DNA of 64,000 nt from Mesostigma viride (Eukaryota > Streptophyta > Mesostigmatophyceae > Mesostigmatales > Mesostigmataceae). The DNA lies in the NCBI GenBank assembly GCA_009746045.1, contig RPFO01000120.1, positions 124,001 to 188,000 on the forward strand. Direction: 5' to 3'. A program made the position numbers and the translations under genes. Every line of letters starts with the position of its first letter. Position 1 is the first letter of the stretch. The notes under the pieces were generated by a model that did no database searches, had not been told where the DNA came from, and saw only the letters and a program-made list of their open reading frames with translations. This document shows positions 11,813-22,534 of the stretch, in pieces.

Positions 11813-11829
11813 TTGGTATCGGAGGTTTC
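11813..11829 (+). promoter_or_regulatory. Primer-binding site of gypsy-1
   Basis: TTGGTATCGGAGG follows the 5' LTR directly. The core TGGTATC matches the 3' end of initiator methionine tRNA, the usual primer for Ty3/gypsy elements. Confidence 0.7.
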
Positions 11830-12031
11830 TACCTAGGTGTTGGTTGTCTTGACAGTATTAGTTCACGATTAACAATGGAATTCTTGCCAGACCCAGAGAG
11901 GGTACGTTATGCTGTGTATTCGGACAGTTCTTAAGAGTGTGACTCATCCTTATGTGACAGTCTTGCTCTGAGAACTGCCTTGAGCCCATAAGTCTCTAAC
12001 GTTCCCCAGTCCGGCATGCGCGACCCATGGA

Positions 12032-13820
12032 GTGATGAGTAACCCGGAGACACAACCACCGTTATCAAGTAAGAGAGTTGAAGATGCAACCACATCTTTA
12101 GCAGCTCAACGGACGACCGGTGATGAAAGGGTTTCATCATCTACTCCCAGACGTCAACTATTTGGAGATACCACCTTAATGTCTGCTTCCCGCAGATATT
12201 CGCTGTCGGTCGGCCCAAAGTTCTCCATCTTGCCCCTCGGTGTGCAACCAGGCGAGCCCTCCCTGCGTGGCATTGGTAGAGGTGTACCACGGTTCTCCAA
12301 CGTGGGGACACGCGTTCGCCAGCACCCGAATACGGTTCGGCTATTCGTTTTGGCTACAACACGGTGCCGGGGCGAGACGGCACTCGGCTAGCGGCTGACG
12401 AGCTGACAGCGGAGAAAATTCGATTACAACATGAACGTGAGGAAGCTGCGAGAGCTAGAAGTGTGGCGGAAGCGCTGGAGAAGAGTGTGGGTAGGACTAT
12501 TGCGCGTGTGCAGCAACTTGAGTCGCAAGGGCAGGCGGGCGATGGAGAGTCTGTTTTCGTGGATCAACCGTCTCCAACACTGGGTATACGAGGGGTATAT
12601 GCGGTTGACGCTCCTTTTGTTGATGAAGGGACAGATGCACAGGGGCATGAGCCTCCACGGCTCTCGGTGGCTGCGACATTGTCGGAGAATCAGAATGCAC
12701 CACACGCCCCAGTGATGGAGCTCACGTCTTTGTATCCTCGTACTGTTCCTTTTCCTAAGGTGGAGTCGGTAGACAAGCTATCGCTGACCAACCTTACCCA
12801 TCGCAGCTTCGACCATTTCTCCACCAAGTTTCAGGATGTCTTCGCTATCCACTTCGCCAACTATGGGCCCAAGGCAGAGGAACGTCTCACGATGGACATC
12901 CAGAAGAGAATGGTTAGGCAGCGGATGAGCGACAGTGCCAGCGACCGTTTTGATGAGTTTTTGCGTTCTGTGGCTGGACGTGCGTGTACCGACCTCCCCT
13001 CTCTCCTATTGGGCTTTCGCCGGTTTCTGTTACCCCAGGATCAGCTTCGCATGGATCGGGACGCACTGGCTAACTGTACGCAGGCTGGTTTGACGCTGCC
13101 ACAGTTCGTGGAGCAATTCACCAACCTTAGAGCCAAGATTCCCAATGCTCTGACGCAGAGGCACTTCACAGACTACTGCATGGCATGGCTCCACACGTGC
13201 GACTGGATGTGGACAAGCACTTCTCCCAGTTCGACTACGTGGATTGGCAATGGGACAAGGTGTTGTCTTATGTGCTTACCCTTTGTCGTGTGCCTGCTTT
13301 TTCTGTCAAGTGGGAACCTGTGGCCACGCCAGTGCCACCCATCAAGAAGTCCCTGAACCAGCTGGATGACCTCCTGGGGGAACTCAATGCATTGGATCCC
13401 ACCCAGGGTAACTGTTTTATCTGCAACCAGCCAGGTCACTTTGCACGGGACTGCCCTAGACGGGACCAGTTTCCCCCTGCCACGAGAGGACCTTTTGGCG
13501 CCCTGCCATCTCCCAGGCCACCCAACCTTCCTCCTGGCGTTCCTGCTGGCGATCACCGGATGCAGCCAGGGTTCCAGCCCAACTTCCAGCCCTCTGGGAG
13601 GTTCCAGTCCCGCGCTAGGCCCTTCAGCAGACAGGATAAGCGTAGGATGGTGAACGCTCTCATGCAGCTGCTGGCAGATGAGGAGGATGGGGGGACGAGG
13701 ATGAGCCTCCAGCACCACCTGAGCAGCTTCCACCATCGGGCAGTGGAGCATCCCCAGACCCACCTGAGTCAAAAAACTAGTTGGGTCCCCAGGTCATCCT
13801 TCTGTCATGGCCAGGTCTGA
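12032..13820 (+). pseudogene. Gypsy-1 Gag (capsid and nucleocapsid), frameshifted
   Basis: Gag reads through three frames: 12032 to about 12320 (Ser/Arg-rich N terminus), about 12320 to 13180 (coiled, charged segment and capsid-like helices), and about 13180 to 13820 (nucleocapsid). The last part has a zinc knuckle CFICNQPGHFARDC (CX2CX4HX4C) followed by a Pro-rich tail. Frame changes fall near 12320 and at 13175-13185, where ATGGC is repeated (GCATGGCATGGCTCC). Gag packages the RNA in particles. The last frame overlaps the protease frame by 14 bp. Confidence 0.82.
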
Positions 13821-14698
13821 CCTGCCTGCTGTTGACGTTAGGCCAGTGAACACTGTGGGTGCTTCTGACCCTGCTGTCCCTGTGGGTCCTCCTGTACCAG
13901 GTCACTTACTCAAGTTTCAGGCTAGGCTCCTCAACGTGCCAGTCCCCTTGGCTCAGCCAGCTTGCTTGTTTATGATTGATTCTGGTGCTGGCAGTAATTA
14001 TATTGCTGCATCCTTGGTGCAGGAGCTGAAGTTGCCTGTGTTGGCCCACCCCACACCTGTCATGGTGCAGTATTCTGATGGCAGGAGAAGCTGCTCACCT
14101 GGCTATGTGCAGCTCATCTTCCAAGTTTGTTCATCCCAGACTTTGGAAGTGACAGCAGATGTCATTCCCCTCACGGCAGCGGATGTGATTTTGGGGATCC
14201 CATGGTTGTCTGACACCAATCCTGCTATTTCTTGGCCTGACAGGGTGGTCCAGTTCAAGGATGGGACAGTGTGGGATGCTACCTGTGTGTTGCCAGGGGG
14301 GAGAAGAACAGCCACTGAGTGCTGTTCCACACAGACAGCTGTCAATGATGGCAAGGGAGGGGAAGCAGGTGCGAAAGGGGTGGATCAAGAGCCGACTTTG
14401 GAGGAGAAACGGGCTGCCCTACTGAAGCATGTGTGGTCTGCCAAGCATACTCTGTCTTATTTGGCCACCTATCCAGTGGAACACATCTTTTTCCTGCATT
14501 TGGTGCCTAATGAACCTGAGTCTGCTAGTGGTCATTCTGTCAATGCTGTCAGTTCTACTGTCACCACTGAGCAACAACAGCAGCATGATGCCTTGTTGGA
14601 CAGGTATGGAGCCATCTTTGAGGACAAGATGCCCCAGTATCCTCCTGAGGGACCCATCACACATGTCATCAAGTTGGTAGAGGGTGCTCGTCCTCCTT
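13807..14698 (+). pseudogene. Gypsy-1 aspartic protease
   Basis: The motif FMIDSGAGSNYI is the D-S/T-G active site of a retropepsin, and ADVILGIPWL is the paired C-terminal strand motif. Together they define a clan AA retrotransposon protease that cuts Gag-Pol. The frame differs from Gag by +1, so either a programmed shift or a mutation lies in the 14-bp overlap. A frameshift near 14698 separates it from reverse transcriptase. Confidence 0.88.
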
Positions 14699-16090
14699 TG
14701 TGCCTATGTACAGGATGGGCCCTGCAGAGATGGCAGAGCTGAAGACCATACTTATTGGCCTGTTGGAGGCTGGTCTGATCCTCCCAGCTAACAGTCCTTT
14801 CAGTTCTGGGTGTTTGCTTGTACCCAAGCATGATGGGGGGTGGAGGTTGTGCATTGACCTGAGGGGACTGAACAAGGTGACTGTCAAGTCCAGGTACCCT
14901 CTGCCCAGAATTGATGAGTTGCTGGAGAGGACTGCAGGAGCTGCCTTCTTTACCAAGTTTGACCTCAGGCATGCTTTCTGGCAGATCAGGGTGGCTACTG
15001 AGGACATCCCCAAGACGGCCTTTTCTACCCCATGGGGACAGTTCCAGTGGACAGTAATGCCCATGGGTGCCTCTAACAGTCCTGCCACTATGCAGATGTT
15101 TGTCAATGCCATCTTTGGCCACCTGACTGGAAATGCCCTGCCCCAGATCTCACCTGACCTTCGCAACCCCAGGTTCAAGGACATTGCCCACTTGTGTGAC
15201 ACTACCAGGGTGGTCTTCAGGACTTGTGTGGTCGTCTACCTGGACGACATTCTGGTACACTCTCGTACCTTCAGGGAGCACCTGGAGAACGTGGAGGAGG
15301 TCCTTAAGGTGATCCATCAGTATCATCTGTCGGTGAAGAGGTCCAAGGTGGAGTGGGGCCAAGAGGTGAAGTTTCTGGGCTACCAGCTGAGCGCTGCAGG
15401 TATGACTCCTGAGGCCAGCAAGGTCTCTGCTGTTTTGGAGTGGCCTGTGTTGAAGTCAGCTCAGGATGTCAGATCCTTTCTGGGCCTGGTGGGCTGGTAC
15501 CGACGGTTCATTCCCTGACATGGCGGCCATCTCTGGTCCCCTGTTAGCCCTGCTCAAGAAGGATGTCCCTTTGAATGGACTGCAGCATGCCAGCAAGCTT
15601 TTGATGTGTTGAAGCAGAAGCTTACCACTGCTCCCTTGTTGGTGGGCCCCAACCCAGACTTGCCATACCAGGTTAGGTCTGACGCCTCACAGGGTGCTAT
15701 TGGTGCAGTACTAATGCAAGATCATGGTAAGGGCCCTCAACCAGTGGAATACATGTCCAGGAGTATGACGTCTGCAGAACGTAACTACCCTGTTCATGAG
15801 CAAGAGCTGTTGGGATTGGTGGTGGCCTGTCACAAGTGGGAACACCTACTGAAGGGGGCCCAGTTTTCTGTGGCCAGCAGCGCCAGAGATGGGCAGGGCA
15901 ACGAGTCTATTACCCTGATGACTGACCACAGGCCCTTGGTACATGTGTTGGAACAGACCCGGATGAGTAAGAGGATGGCTGGATGGATGGAGTTCCTGGG
16001 GGGGTTTGGACCTTTCTCTGTGAGGTACATTCCTGGTACGCAGAATGTGGTGCCTGACGCCCTGTCCAGGAGGAGGGATTTGATGGGAAG
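14699..16090 (+). pseudogene. Gypsy-1 reverse transcriptase and RNase H
   Basis: The RT region has PMYRMGPAEMAELK (domain start), SPFSSGCLLVPKHDG, TKFDLRHAFWQIR (first Asp), TPWGQFQWTVMPMGASNSPA and VVYLDDILVHS (YLDD active site), then FLGLVGWYRRFIP. RNase H follows with RSDASQGAIGAVLMQ, ERNYPVHEQELLGLVVA and LMTDHRPLVHVL. Two frameshifts of opposite effect lie near 15517 and 15570, because the RT and RNase H frames are the same on either side. Confidence 0.93.
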
Positions 16091-16559
16091 TTTTCATGAG
16101 GACTTGGACATCTGTGCTGCCCTGATTTCTGTGGTAGAGTGTGGAGCCTTGACTAGAGCTCAGGCCAACAACCAGAAGGTTTCTCAACTGTTGACACCAC
16201 CTGTAGGGAATAACGGTGGTCCCGTGATGCTCATCGACCAGGGCTCTGTCCCAGAGTTGACAGGCGTCCAGGAGGGTGTCCAGTCACTGTCTGACAGTCT
16301 TAGGAGAAGTCCTGAAGGTGTGGTGCCCACTCCCACAGAGCAGCCAGGTGAGGGAGGCCCTGCTAGGCGCAGCAGAGGTAGGCCCAGGAAGTGGGTCATG
16401 GACCCTGTGTTGGTAGGCCGGTCCAAGGTGTTGGCCTCTCAGGTGATGGCAAGGTCAAAAGGGCCTATAGCTACTACTGTCTCATCCAAGCAGTTGGTGG
16501 CTAGCCCTGGGCAGGAAGAGGAGATGCAGATGCAGCCCCTGGGACCTGACAAGGACCTG

Positions 16560-17633
16560 GTGTTGCCTAACCCTTTAAATATTTCCCTGCTGGACGTCAT
16601 CAAGGCCTTCACCAAGACGGAGGACATGGCTACTGCAGCTATCCAGAGGGGCAACTTTGGCAATAGACCTGTAGAATACTGGGAGGGCGTTCTGTATGTT
16701 CACACTCATGATGCAGAGCACACGGTGACTAGAAAAGTGTATGTGCCTGAGATGGCCATTCCCACAGTGTTACATTGTTTCCATGACGATGTGACTGCGT
16801 GTCATCCTGGTTATGCTAAGCTACTTCATGAGGTGCAGCAGAGGTTTTGGTGGCCTGGCCTTTATCAGGATGTTAAGGCCTATGTGGATCCTGTGACTCC
16901 TGCCAGAGAAATAAGGTCAGGAACCAAGCCACGCCCATTTTCCCATGGCTATGCCCATTCCCCTGCGCCCTTGGATCAGTGTGACTATGGATTTTATCTG
17001 TGGTCTTCCCATGTCAGATGGTGGCAATGACAGGATCCTTGTGGTCATGGACAGGCTGTCCAGGATGTGCCATCTGATTCCTTGCAATACTCATCTCACC
17101 GCTGTACAGTGTGTGATTTGTTTATGAAGGAGATCTACCGTCTGCACGGCATGCCTAGAGTGATCATCACTGATCAGGACCCCCTTTGGCTGTCAGGGTT
17201 TTGGAAGTCATTCTTTGACATCCTAGACACTAAGCTGGCATTCGGTGTGGCATACAGGTGTGCCAGTACTGGGGCGGTGGAGAGGATGAACAGAATTGTC
17301 AGGGAGTGTCAAAAGCACTATTGTACACACGACAACAAGGACTGGGACAAGAAGATACCTTTCATAGAGTTCGCAATCAACAACTCTCCTCTGGCTCCTC
17401 ACCAGATGTCCCCCTTCGTGATCTGCAATGGCCAGTGTCCCTTGACACCATTCGACTTGGAACTGCCTGACAGAGACGCTGAAGGCCCTTTCCAGCGACG
17501 TCTTGGTTCAGTCCAGCAGTTGTTGGCTTCCTTCCAGGAGGCTCACAGCATTGTGGCTACCCAGCTGTTGAGGACACAGGACAAATACCTGACTACGCCT
17601 GGCAGCAAACGGTGGCCAGTCATTCCTTTGTAG
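16560..17633 (+). pseudogene. Gypsy-1 integrase, zinc and catalytic domains
   Basis: The N-terminal H2C2 zinc domain appears as HCFHDDVTACHPG...H, with the two Cys (CDSCQRNK) readable in a shifted frame near 16890. The catalytic core has VTMDFICGLP (first Asp), VIITDQDPLWLSGFW (second Asp) and the Glu in VERMNRIVREC. Frame changes lie near 16885, 16930, 17110 and 17595. Integrase inserts the cDNA into chromosomal DNA. Confidence 0.9.
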
Positions 17634-18139
17634 CTCCTGGGGACTTGGTGTTGCTGGAAGCCAACAGAGTGCTGCCTGAGAAGGAGCAATGCAGGAAACT
17701 GCAACCACTCTGGTTGGGTCCTTACCCAGTGTTGGCAACCTTCCACTATGGTACAGTGGTCCAGGTCCAAGTGCCTTCTCACTGGAAGCTCAGGAATAAT
17801 ATTTTTCACCTAGCCCAGCTGAAGCTGTACAGGCGCAACACCTTACCAGGCAGATTGTCTGCCCCTTTGCCTTATGAATTGGATTCTGAGGGGGAGAAGA
17901 TCTATGAAGTGGAGCGGTTGTTGGCTCACAGGGTGAAGGGGAAAGGTCGTACCAAACAGTTGCAGTTTAAGGTACACTGGAAGGGAGAGCTAGAGGTGAC
18001 TGCTACGTGGCTGTGGTTGTCTGATCTCACCAACAGTCACTCTGCTGTACTAGAGTATTGTCAGCGTCATGGTATCACCTTGCCTGAGTGGTATGTCATG
18101 GGCTCTGAGCGGTGTGCTCCCCTTCATAGCTCCCAGTGA
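17612..18139 (+). pseudogene. Gypsy-1 integrase C terminus with chromodomain
   Basis: FVAPGDLVLLEANR and LGPYPVLATF form the SH3-like GPY/F region of Ty3/gypsy integrases. About 60 residues later YEVERLLAHRVKGKGRTKQL, FKVHWKGELEVTATWLWLSDL and VLEYC match a chromodomain, with aromatic residues Y, W and W in the usual places. Such domains direct chromoviral integrase to particular chromatin. Integrase and Gag frames differ, so this tail is expressed only through Gag-Pol. Confidence 0.88.
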
Positions 18140-18187
18140 GCACTGCTAACACCTCTTTTTGGTGTTTTGTGTCTGTGGTTGCCAGCC

Positions 18188-19036
18188 ATGGCCGACTCCC
18201 ATCCGGAGGGGACACCCAGGCCACCTGCACGAACCCAAGAGGACGTGAGGGCTACGTATGTCTTTCAGCACGACTACGCTGGCCCCAGAGCCCCGGGCCC
18301 TTCGATCCAGGAAGACGCTGGGTTTGTGGAAGCCCATTTTCTCAATCTGTTCCAGCGTATGGTACATGATCAGCAACGGCACGAGCAGCGTCACGGGGCC
18401 TTGATAACCAGGTTGATTAATGTGGAGGGTCTGGTTACTCAGATGGCAGAACACTTGAGGGCTGGGCACATTCCAACTGTGGGTTCTGCTGTGCCTGCAG
18501 TTTCTGAGGCTCCAGTAGCTCAGGAGGCTATCCCCACCCCGGTGGTCTCAGTCCCCTCTCCTACGGAGGCTCCTCCACCCCCTAAGGTGGTGGTACACTT
18601 GCCCAGGTCAGCTGTTCCAACAAAACAGGTGGAGCAGTTCTTGGACCACCGTAATTGTGCTCCTGGACAGTGCGAGTGGTGTAAATCCTTGTACACAGCC
18701 ATGCAGGCATTGGATCAGACAGTGGTGGAGGAGGGTGAACTAGTACCTGAGGGTATGGTAGAGTTGGCCCTTGACTGTCTGCCCCCCAGTCTCTGTGAGA
18801 TTGGGTCACCTATGGTGGCTTACATTATGCACACCGTCTTTGCAGTGTACCCGTGGCCTTCGTTTGACATGAGGCCGGTGGAGGGCCAGGACTTGATGGA
18901 GGCTCTGCCCAGTGACCTGAGACTCGCCTTTGCAGGGCTCAAGCCAGTTGGATATTCCCAGACCTACACTGAGCTACTTGAGCAGGCTGTCAAGCAGGGA
19001 GAGTTTGACCTTACCCGTCGTCCAACTGCTCTGTGA
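18188..19036 (+). CDS. Gypsy-1 extra ORF downstream of pol, unknown function
   Basis: The frame is 282 codons from MADSHPEGTP, starting 49 bp after the integrase stop, and is undisturbed while gag-pol is broken. It has an N-terminal charged stretch with predicted helical character (FQRMVHDQQRHEQRHGALIT), a Pro/Val-rich linker (about residues 105-145), and a C-terminal part with a Cys/His cluster, HRNCAPGQCEWCKSLY, which could bind zinc. No signal peptide or membrane segment is visible, so it does not look like an envelope protein. Sequence from 19036 to 19422 continues in another frame (LWWAYSSWLCRHKTASGW) and may be the second half of the same protein after a frameshift. I do not recognise the family. 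Confidence 0.5.
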   Translation: MADSHPEGTPRPPARTQEDVRATYVFQHDYAGPRAPGPSIQEDAGFVEAHFLNLFQRMVHDQQRHEQRHGALITRLINVEGLVTQMAEHLRAGHIPTVGSAVPAVSEAPVAQEAIPTPVVSVPSPTEAPPPPKVVVHLPRSAVPTKQVEQFLDHRNCAPGQCEWCKSLYTAMQALDQTVVEEGELVPEGMVELALDCLPPSLCEIGSPMVAYIMHTVFAVYPWPSFDMRPVEGQDLMEALPSDLRLAFAGLKPVGYSQTYTELLEQAVKQGEFDLTRRPTAL

Positions 19037-19422
19037 TGTCTTGTTTTCCACGCAAGGACAGCACAGTCTTTGTGGGGCTGCAGTTACCAAAGTTCCCTAA
19101 CGAGCTGAGGGCCAGGCTCACACCTTTGAGGGTGCTGGTACCCATCTTGGGCGCCAGGTGGGGGCCTATCAAGGCCTTTCTACAGCTGTGGTGGGCCTAT
19201 AGCAGCTGGCTATGTCGCCATAAGACTGCCAGTGGCTGGGTCTTCGATCCCCTCCGACAGGCTGTGGTCACTCTGTCCTACCCTGCCCAGTGCAGTAGGT
19301 TTTCAGCTGAGTTGGGCAAGGCTGCTGAGACCTGCTTGGATATTCAGGTCAGCAGGAACTGGCCAGATCTGGTGTCCATGGTGGAGCATTTCCCAGTGTT
19401 TGGAACGAGGGGAAGGATATGA
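19036..19422 (+). CDS. Possible second half of gypsy-1 extra ORF
   Basis: About 128 codons begin at the stop codon of the preceding frame (TGATG overlap). The product is hydrophobic-aromatic with many Trp and Arg (KAFLQLWWAYSSWLCRHKT, NWPDLVSMVEHFPVFG). Either it is the frameshifted C terminus of the 18188-19036 protein, or a coupled separate ORF. Unrecognised. Confidence 0.35.
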   Translation: MSCFPRKDSTVFVGLQLPKFPNELRARLTPLRVLVPILGARWGPIKAFLQLWWAYSSWLCRHKTASGWVFDPLRQAVVTLSYPAQCSRFSAELGKAAETCLDIQVSRNWPDLVSMVEHFPVFGTRGRI

Positions 19423-19826
19423 AGAAGGGGGATTGGTTCACTCTGTGAAGGGTTCCAGGATGGTTGGAGATGGGCTGTGGAGTGAGGTGGGGATCCAGAA
19501 TGGAGGCGACCAGTTCTGATGTCCAGTCCAGATTTCCAGCAACGACAGTTCTGAGTTCATGGTAGCTTTGCAGTTGTATTATCCAGGCATGGTTGCCTGT
19601 GTGTTAGTCACTTGATGACATTTCATCTGTGGGTGAATTTGTCTTATTCAGGGTTGACATGATCAGATGGTACTGAGATAGGAGGCCCTTTGGGGATGTA
19701 AAAACCCACTTGCTTGTCCCAAGAGGTGGTGGACTTCCTGTTTAATGTTGTGTTGTTTTGTGGAGGTTGTTGTTTTATTCTTCTTGGCTTCTAGGAACTG
19801 GGAGTTCCTGTCTTGAGGGGGAGATA
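19423..19826 (+). other. Gypsy-1 3' untranslated region and polypurine tract
   Basis: No gene. The stretch CTTGAGGGGGAGATA at 19812-19826, directly before the 3' LTR, is the polypurine tract that primes plus-strand DNA. Confidence 0.8.
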
Positions 19827-20529
19827 TGTAACAACCAAATGTTACATCCAAAGTTTTCCTACTGTTGAATCTTATTATGAGTTCTTTAGGACAATTATTT
19901 GAGAAGTTAGGAGGCTTCGACGTCTGATAGATATTGGGCCTGTTGAGATCTGTCGAATCTATTGTTCTACCCTCATTGGTCGTGGCCTGATCCACGTAGG
20001 GTACTTTGCATGGTGTTGTTTAGTCAGTCAAAGATTCTCTGCAGTACCGTTGTACCTGGTGGATTTGGTTCCAGGTCCTTGAGATTTCGTATGTGCTGGC
20101 TTTGTGTTGTGTGGAGGATTCGGAGGCTAAGATCTTATCTTGAGTGATCCTCACTTTTGATTGGTCCTTCCGGGTTAGGGTTGGATGGATGCTGCGTGCA
20201 CGATGACTTTTATCCTGTTTGGGGCGGCCGTGCATGTGTGCGTACGTGAGAGCTAAAGCTATGGTGTAATTCAAGGGTTTCCTTGTTTCATCAATCAAAC
20301 AACCCTTGCCAAAAGTCAACTATAACTTCAACAGATAGTTGACTTGGATATAACTTGTCTGTTGTGTCTAACAAGGGTGGGGACTCATTCCCTTAACTGT
20401 TGAAGATCCATCTTCATTGCTTCTCTGGACGTGAAGTTATCTGTCGCGACTCCAACCCAGGTATAAAGATCTTTTCACGCTAATGTTGATACTGAGGCTG
20501 TTGCAAACACAACATTTTTAGTCGTTACA
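19827..20529 (+). repeat. Gypsy-1 3' LTR
   Basis: 703 bp, one visible mismatch to the 5' LTR. It is followed by CACCC (20530-20534), the second copy of the target duplication. Confidence 0.95.
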
Positions 20530-20775
20530 CACCCCCAGCCCCCTGGAAGTCTTCCATGCACTCATGGGCATGAACCAGGTCTTTACACGTATGCCGGATG
20601 ACGATATATCTACAGTACAATGGCTACCTTGGTCGCAGGGCGCGCCTTATTAATGCGGGCACCCCAATTTAGGCAAAACTAGGCATTTCAGGCTATTTTT
20701 GGCATACCTGGGTCACCTTAACTGTTATATGGAAATAAACTAACACCCATTTCACCGGAAATTTCTGATTGTTGG

Positions 20776-21358
20776 CTGACAGACTGACAGCCGACAATTA
20801 TTAACGCAAAGTCACTAAAGCAATTAGGCAGTGAGAACATTCTACAAAAGAGCTCTTAGTTCGGGCTTTATATAAGTAGTACCTGCCTGTTAAAAATTGG
20901 AACAAGGATACGGTTCCGGCATCCGTTTATTCCGAAGCCGGTACGGGCAAGGCTAGGGAACCGGCGTGGGAATAAACTGAACTGAACATAACTGAAATAA
21001 AGGCCGTTATGATGCCGTGAAATAGCCGCATGACGACAGTGCCGTTCCAAACTTTCAACTTCGCGCCCTACCTCTCTTAACCGTTACCTGGTAGACCGTT
21101 GGTCCAACGAGCGAAAAATTTAGAAAGGTTGCGATTAGGCAACGCGACCTTGCACCTAGCCGCACCCATGAACGCCTTCAGCAGCCATGGTAGGCAACAC
21201 AACCCTGCACCTAGCCGCACCATTCCATAAACGCCTTCATCAGCCATGTTAGGCCGGAATAGACACGGCATTTCCACTTTGGGTCTCGCACTAGTCAAGT
21301 CACTTGCTCAGATAGAAAGCAATGGATCACGCAAAACCAGGAGCCACGCCTCCCCACG
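20776..21358. other. CACTA-3 interior, non-coding, with a two-copy 59-bp repeat
   Basis: No gene. Between about 21138 and 21255 a unit containing TTAGGCAACGCGACCTTGCA and CCTAGCCGCAC followed by AACGCCTTCA is present twice with a few differences. A purine/pyrimidine-mixed AT region precedes it. Confidence 0.55.
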
Positions 21359-22355
21359 ATGATTACGGCGGCGGTGTGTGGCATGGAGCCTGCTTGTGAC
21401 GAGCATGACTCAATCCACATCAATGGCAGCAATTACCGAACTGCAGTCGCCGACCTTCGACAAACTGTTCGCCATCGCAACTCGGGAGTAATGGTTTATG
21501 GTAAAGAGGGGGTTAGGTATGGCCGCATCACACACATTCTGCATAGTTTCCTCCGTGCCCCGACGGAAGGATGGGGAAGGCAAGTTCTGTTAAAGGTCGC
21601 TCTGTTTGATGTCGGTTCTGTGAAAGAGCTCCCTTTAGAGGGATTGACGCTTATACCTTTAGGGGAGCGAGCGCCCAAGCAGGATGCTTTAGTCCTTCCC
21701 GGGAGTGTATGTTCAGTTGGTTTTGTAGTTGATCCAGAGTATGCACCTGAGATAGCCATCGTGCACTGTAAATTGCCGTGGCAAATGGTAAAGGAAACGT
21801 GTAGTGCAGCCCAGCATGTATTATCCCGTGCTGCAGGTGCTCAGCTGAGAACCACAGACGTGTATGCTGATATGAACCTGCAGCGCAAGGTGACACTGTG
21901 TGTTAAGCGAAGAGACATGACAACACGAGGTCGTTCACAAGGTAATCGCACTGCACCCATAGATCCACAAGCAACCACTGCACGCATGGCTGCGGAGCCA
22001 CAAGCTACCACTGCACCTAATCGCTCACGTGGCAAGCGCACTGTTGGCACATTGGTAGAACCACAAGCAACCACTGCACCAAGCCGCTCGCGTGGCAAGC
22101 GCACTTGCGGACACATTGGTAGAAACACACACAGCCGCTGCACCAAACCGCTCGCGTGGCAAGAGCATTGCTGGCAAGTCCATGGCAGCGGCTAGTGGCA
22201 GCGCATCAAGCCCTGATGACATTGCTAGTGATTTGTCGCTGAGCAGCGACGGTGAGGCATGCATTCCCACACAAAGGAGAAGTGAGAGGCAACGTGTGGT
22301 AGTAAATTATGCGGACTCTGACAGTGCTGCATACACTGATGAGGAGTGGGATTGA
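21359..22355 (+). CDS. CACTA-3 C-terminal protein, DUF4216-like region with repeated basic tail, one frameshift
   Basis: The first 278 codons (21359-22195) carry the domain shared with CACTA-1: NGSNYRT, YGRITHIL, QVLLKVALFDV, LVLPGSVCSVGFVVD, YAPE, KLPW. A tail of repeats (PQATTAPNRSRGKRT, about 20 residues each) follows. At about 22100 one repeat has an extra base compared with its neighbour, moving the frame; the continuation to 22355 has the conserved SERQRVVVNYAD motif and an acidic end, TDEEWD, like CACTA-1. The repeated RSRGKR units could bind nucleic acid. It probably is the 3' part of a larger transposase gene whose catalytic part is missing. Confidence 0.5.
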
Positions 22356-22534
22356 TTATATTCCTAATATAATGTAATGATGGATTGATGTAACTTGTTG
22401 TGTGCTTGTCACACTTATATTTATTTATTTCCAATGAACATGTGTGTCAACTGCATCATTTCTGCATCCACATATATTGCATAAGTGTCCTGTCTTCATG
22501 CACTTGAGAGTTCTCAAGTGTCATGCTCAGTGTC

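Larger units (their letters stand above)
11110..20529 (+). mobile_element. Gypsy-1: chromovirus-type Ty3/gypsy LTR retrotransposon
   Basis: This is a structurally complete 9,420-bp element with two 703-bp LTRs starting TG and ending CA, 5-bp duplication CACCC, a primer-binding site, gag, protease, RT, RNase H, integrase with chromodomain, an extra downstream ORF and a polypurine tract. I see a single LTR difference (C/T in GATAGTCGAC versus GATAGTTGAC), which marks a very recent insertion. Despite that, gag-pol contains many frameshifts. Confidence 0.95.
9699..20760 (+). mobile_element. LINE B: 5'-truncated non-LTR retrotransposon, split by gypsy-1
   Basis: It follows LINE A directly and is flanked by the same 15-bp duplication ATTTCTGATTGTTGG (9684-9698 and 20761-20775). 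Gypsy-1 interrupts it at 11110-20529 with duplication CACCC (11105-11109 and 20530-20534). Without gypsy-1 the fragment is about 1.64 kb. Its 3' UTR ends ACACCCATTTCACCGGAA, similar to but different from that of LINE A. Confidence 0.85.

Noticed and set aside
11110-20529. Possibility that gypsy-1 third ORF encodes an envelope protein
   Set aside because: No signal peptide, cleavage site or membrane anchor visible; the same holds for gypsy-2.
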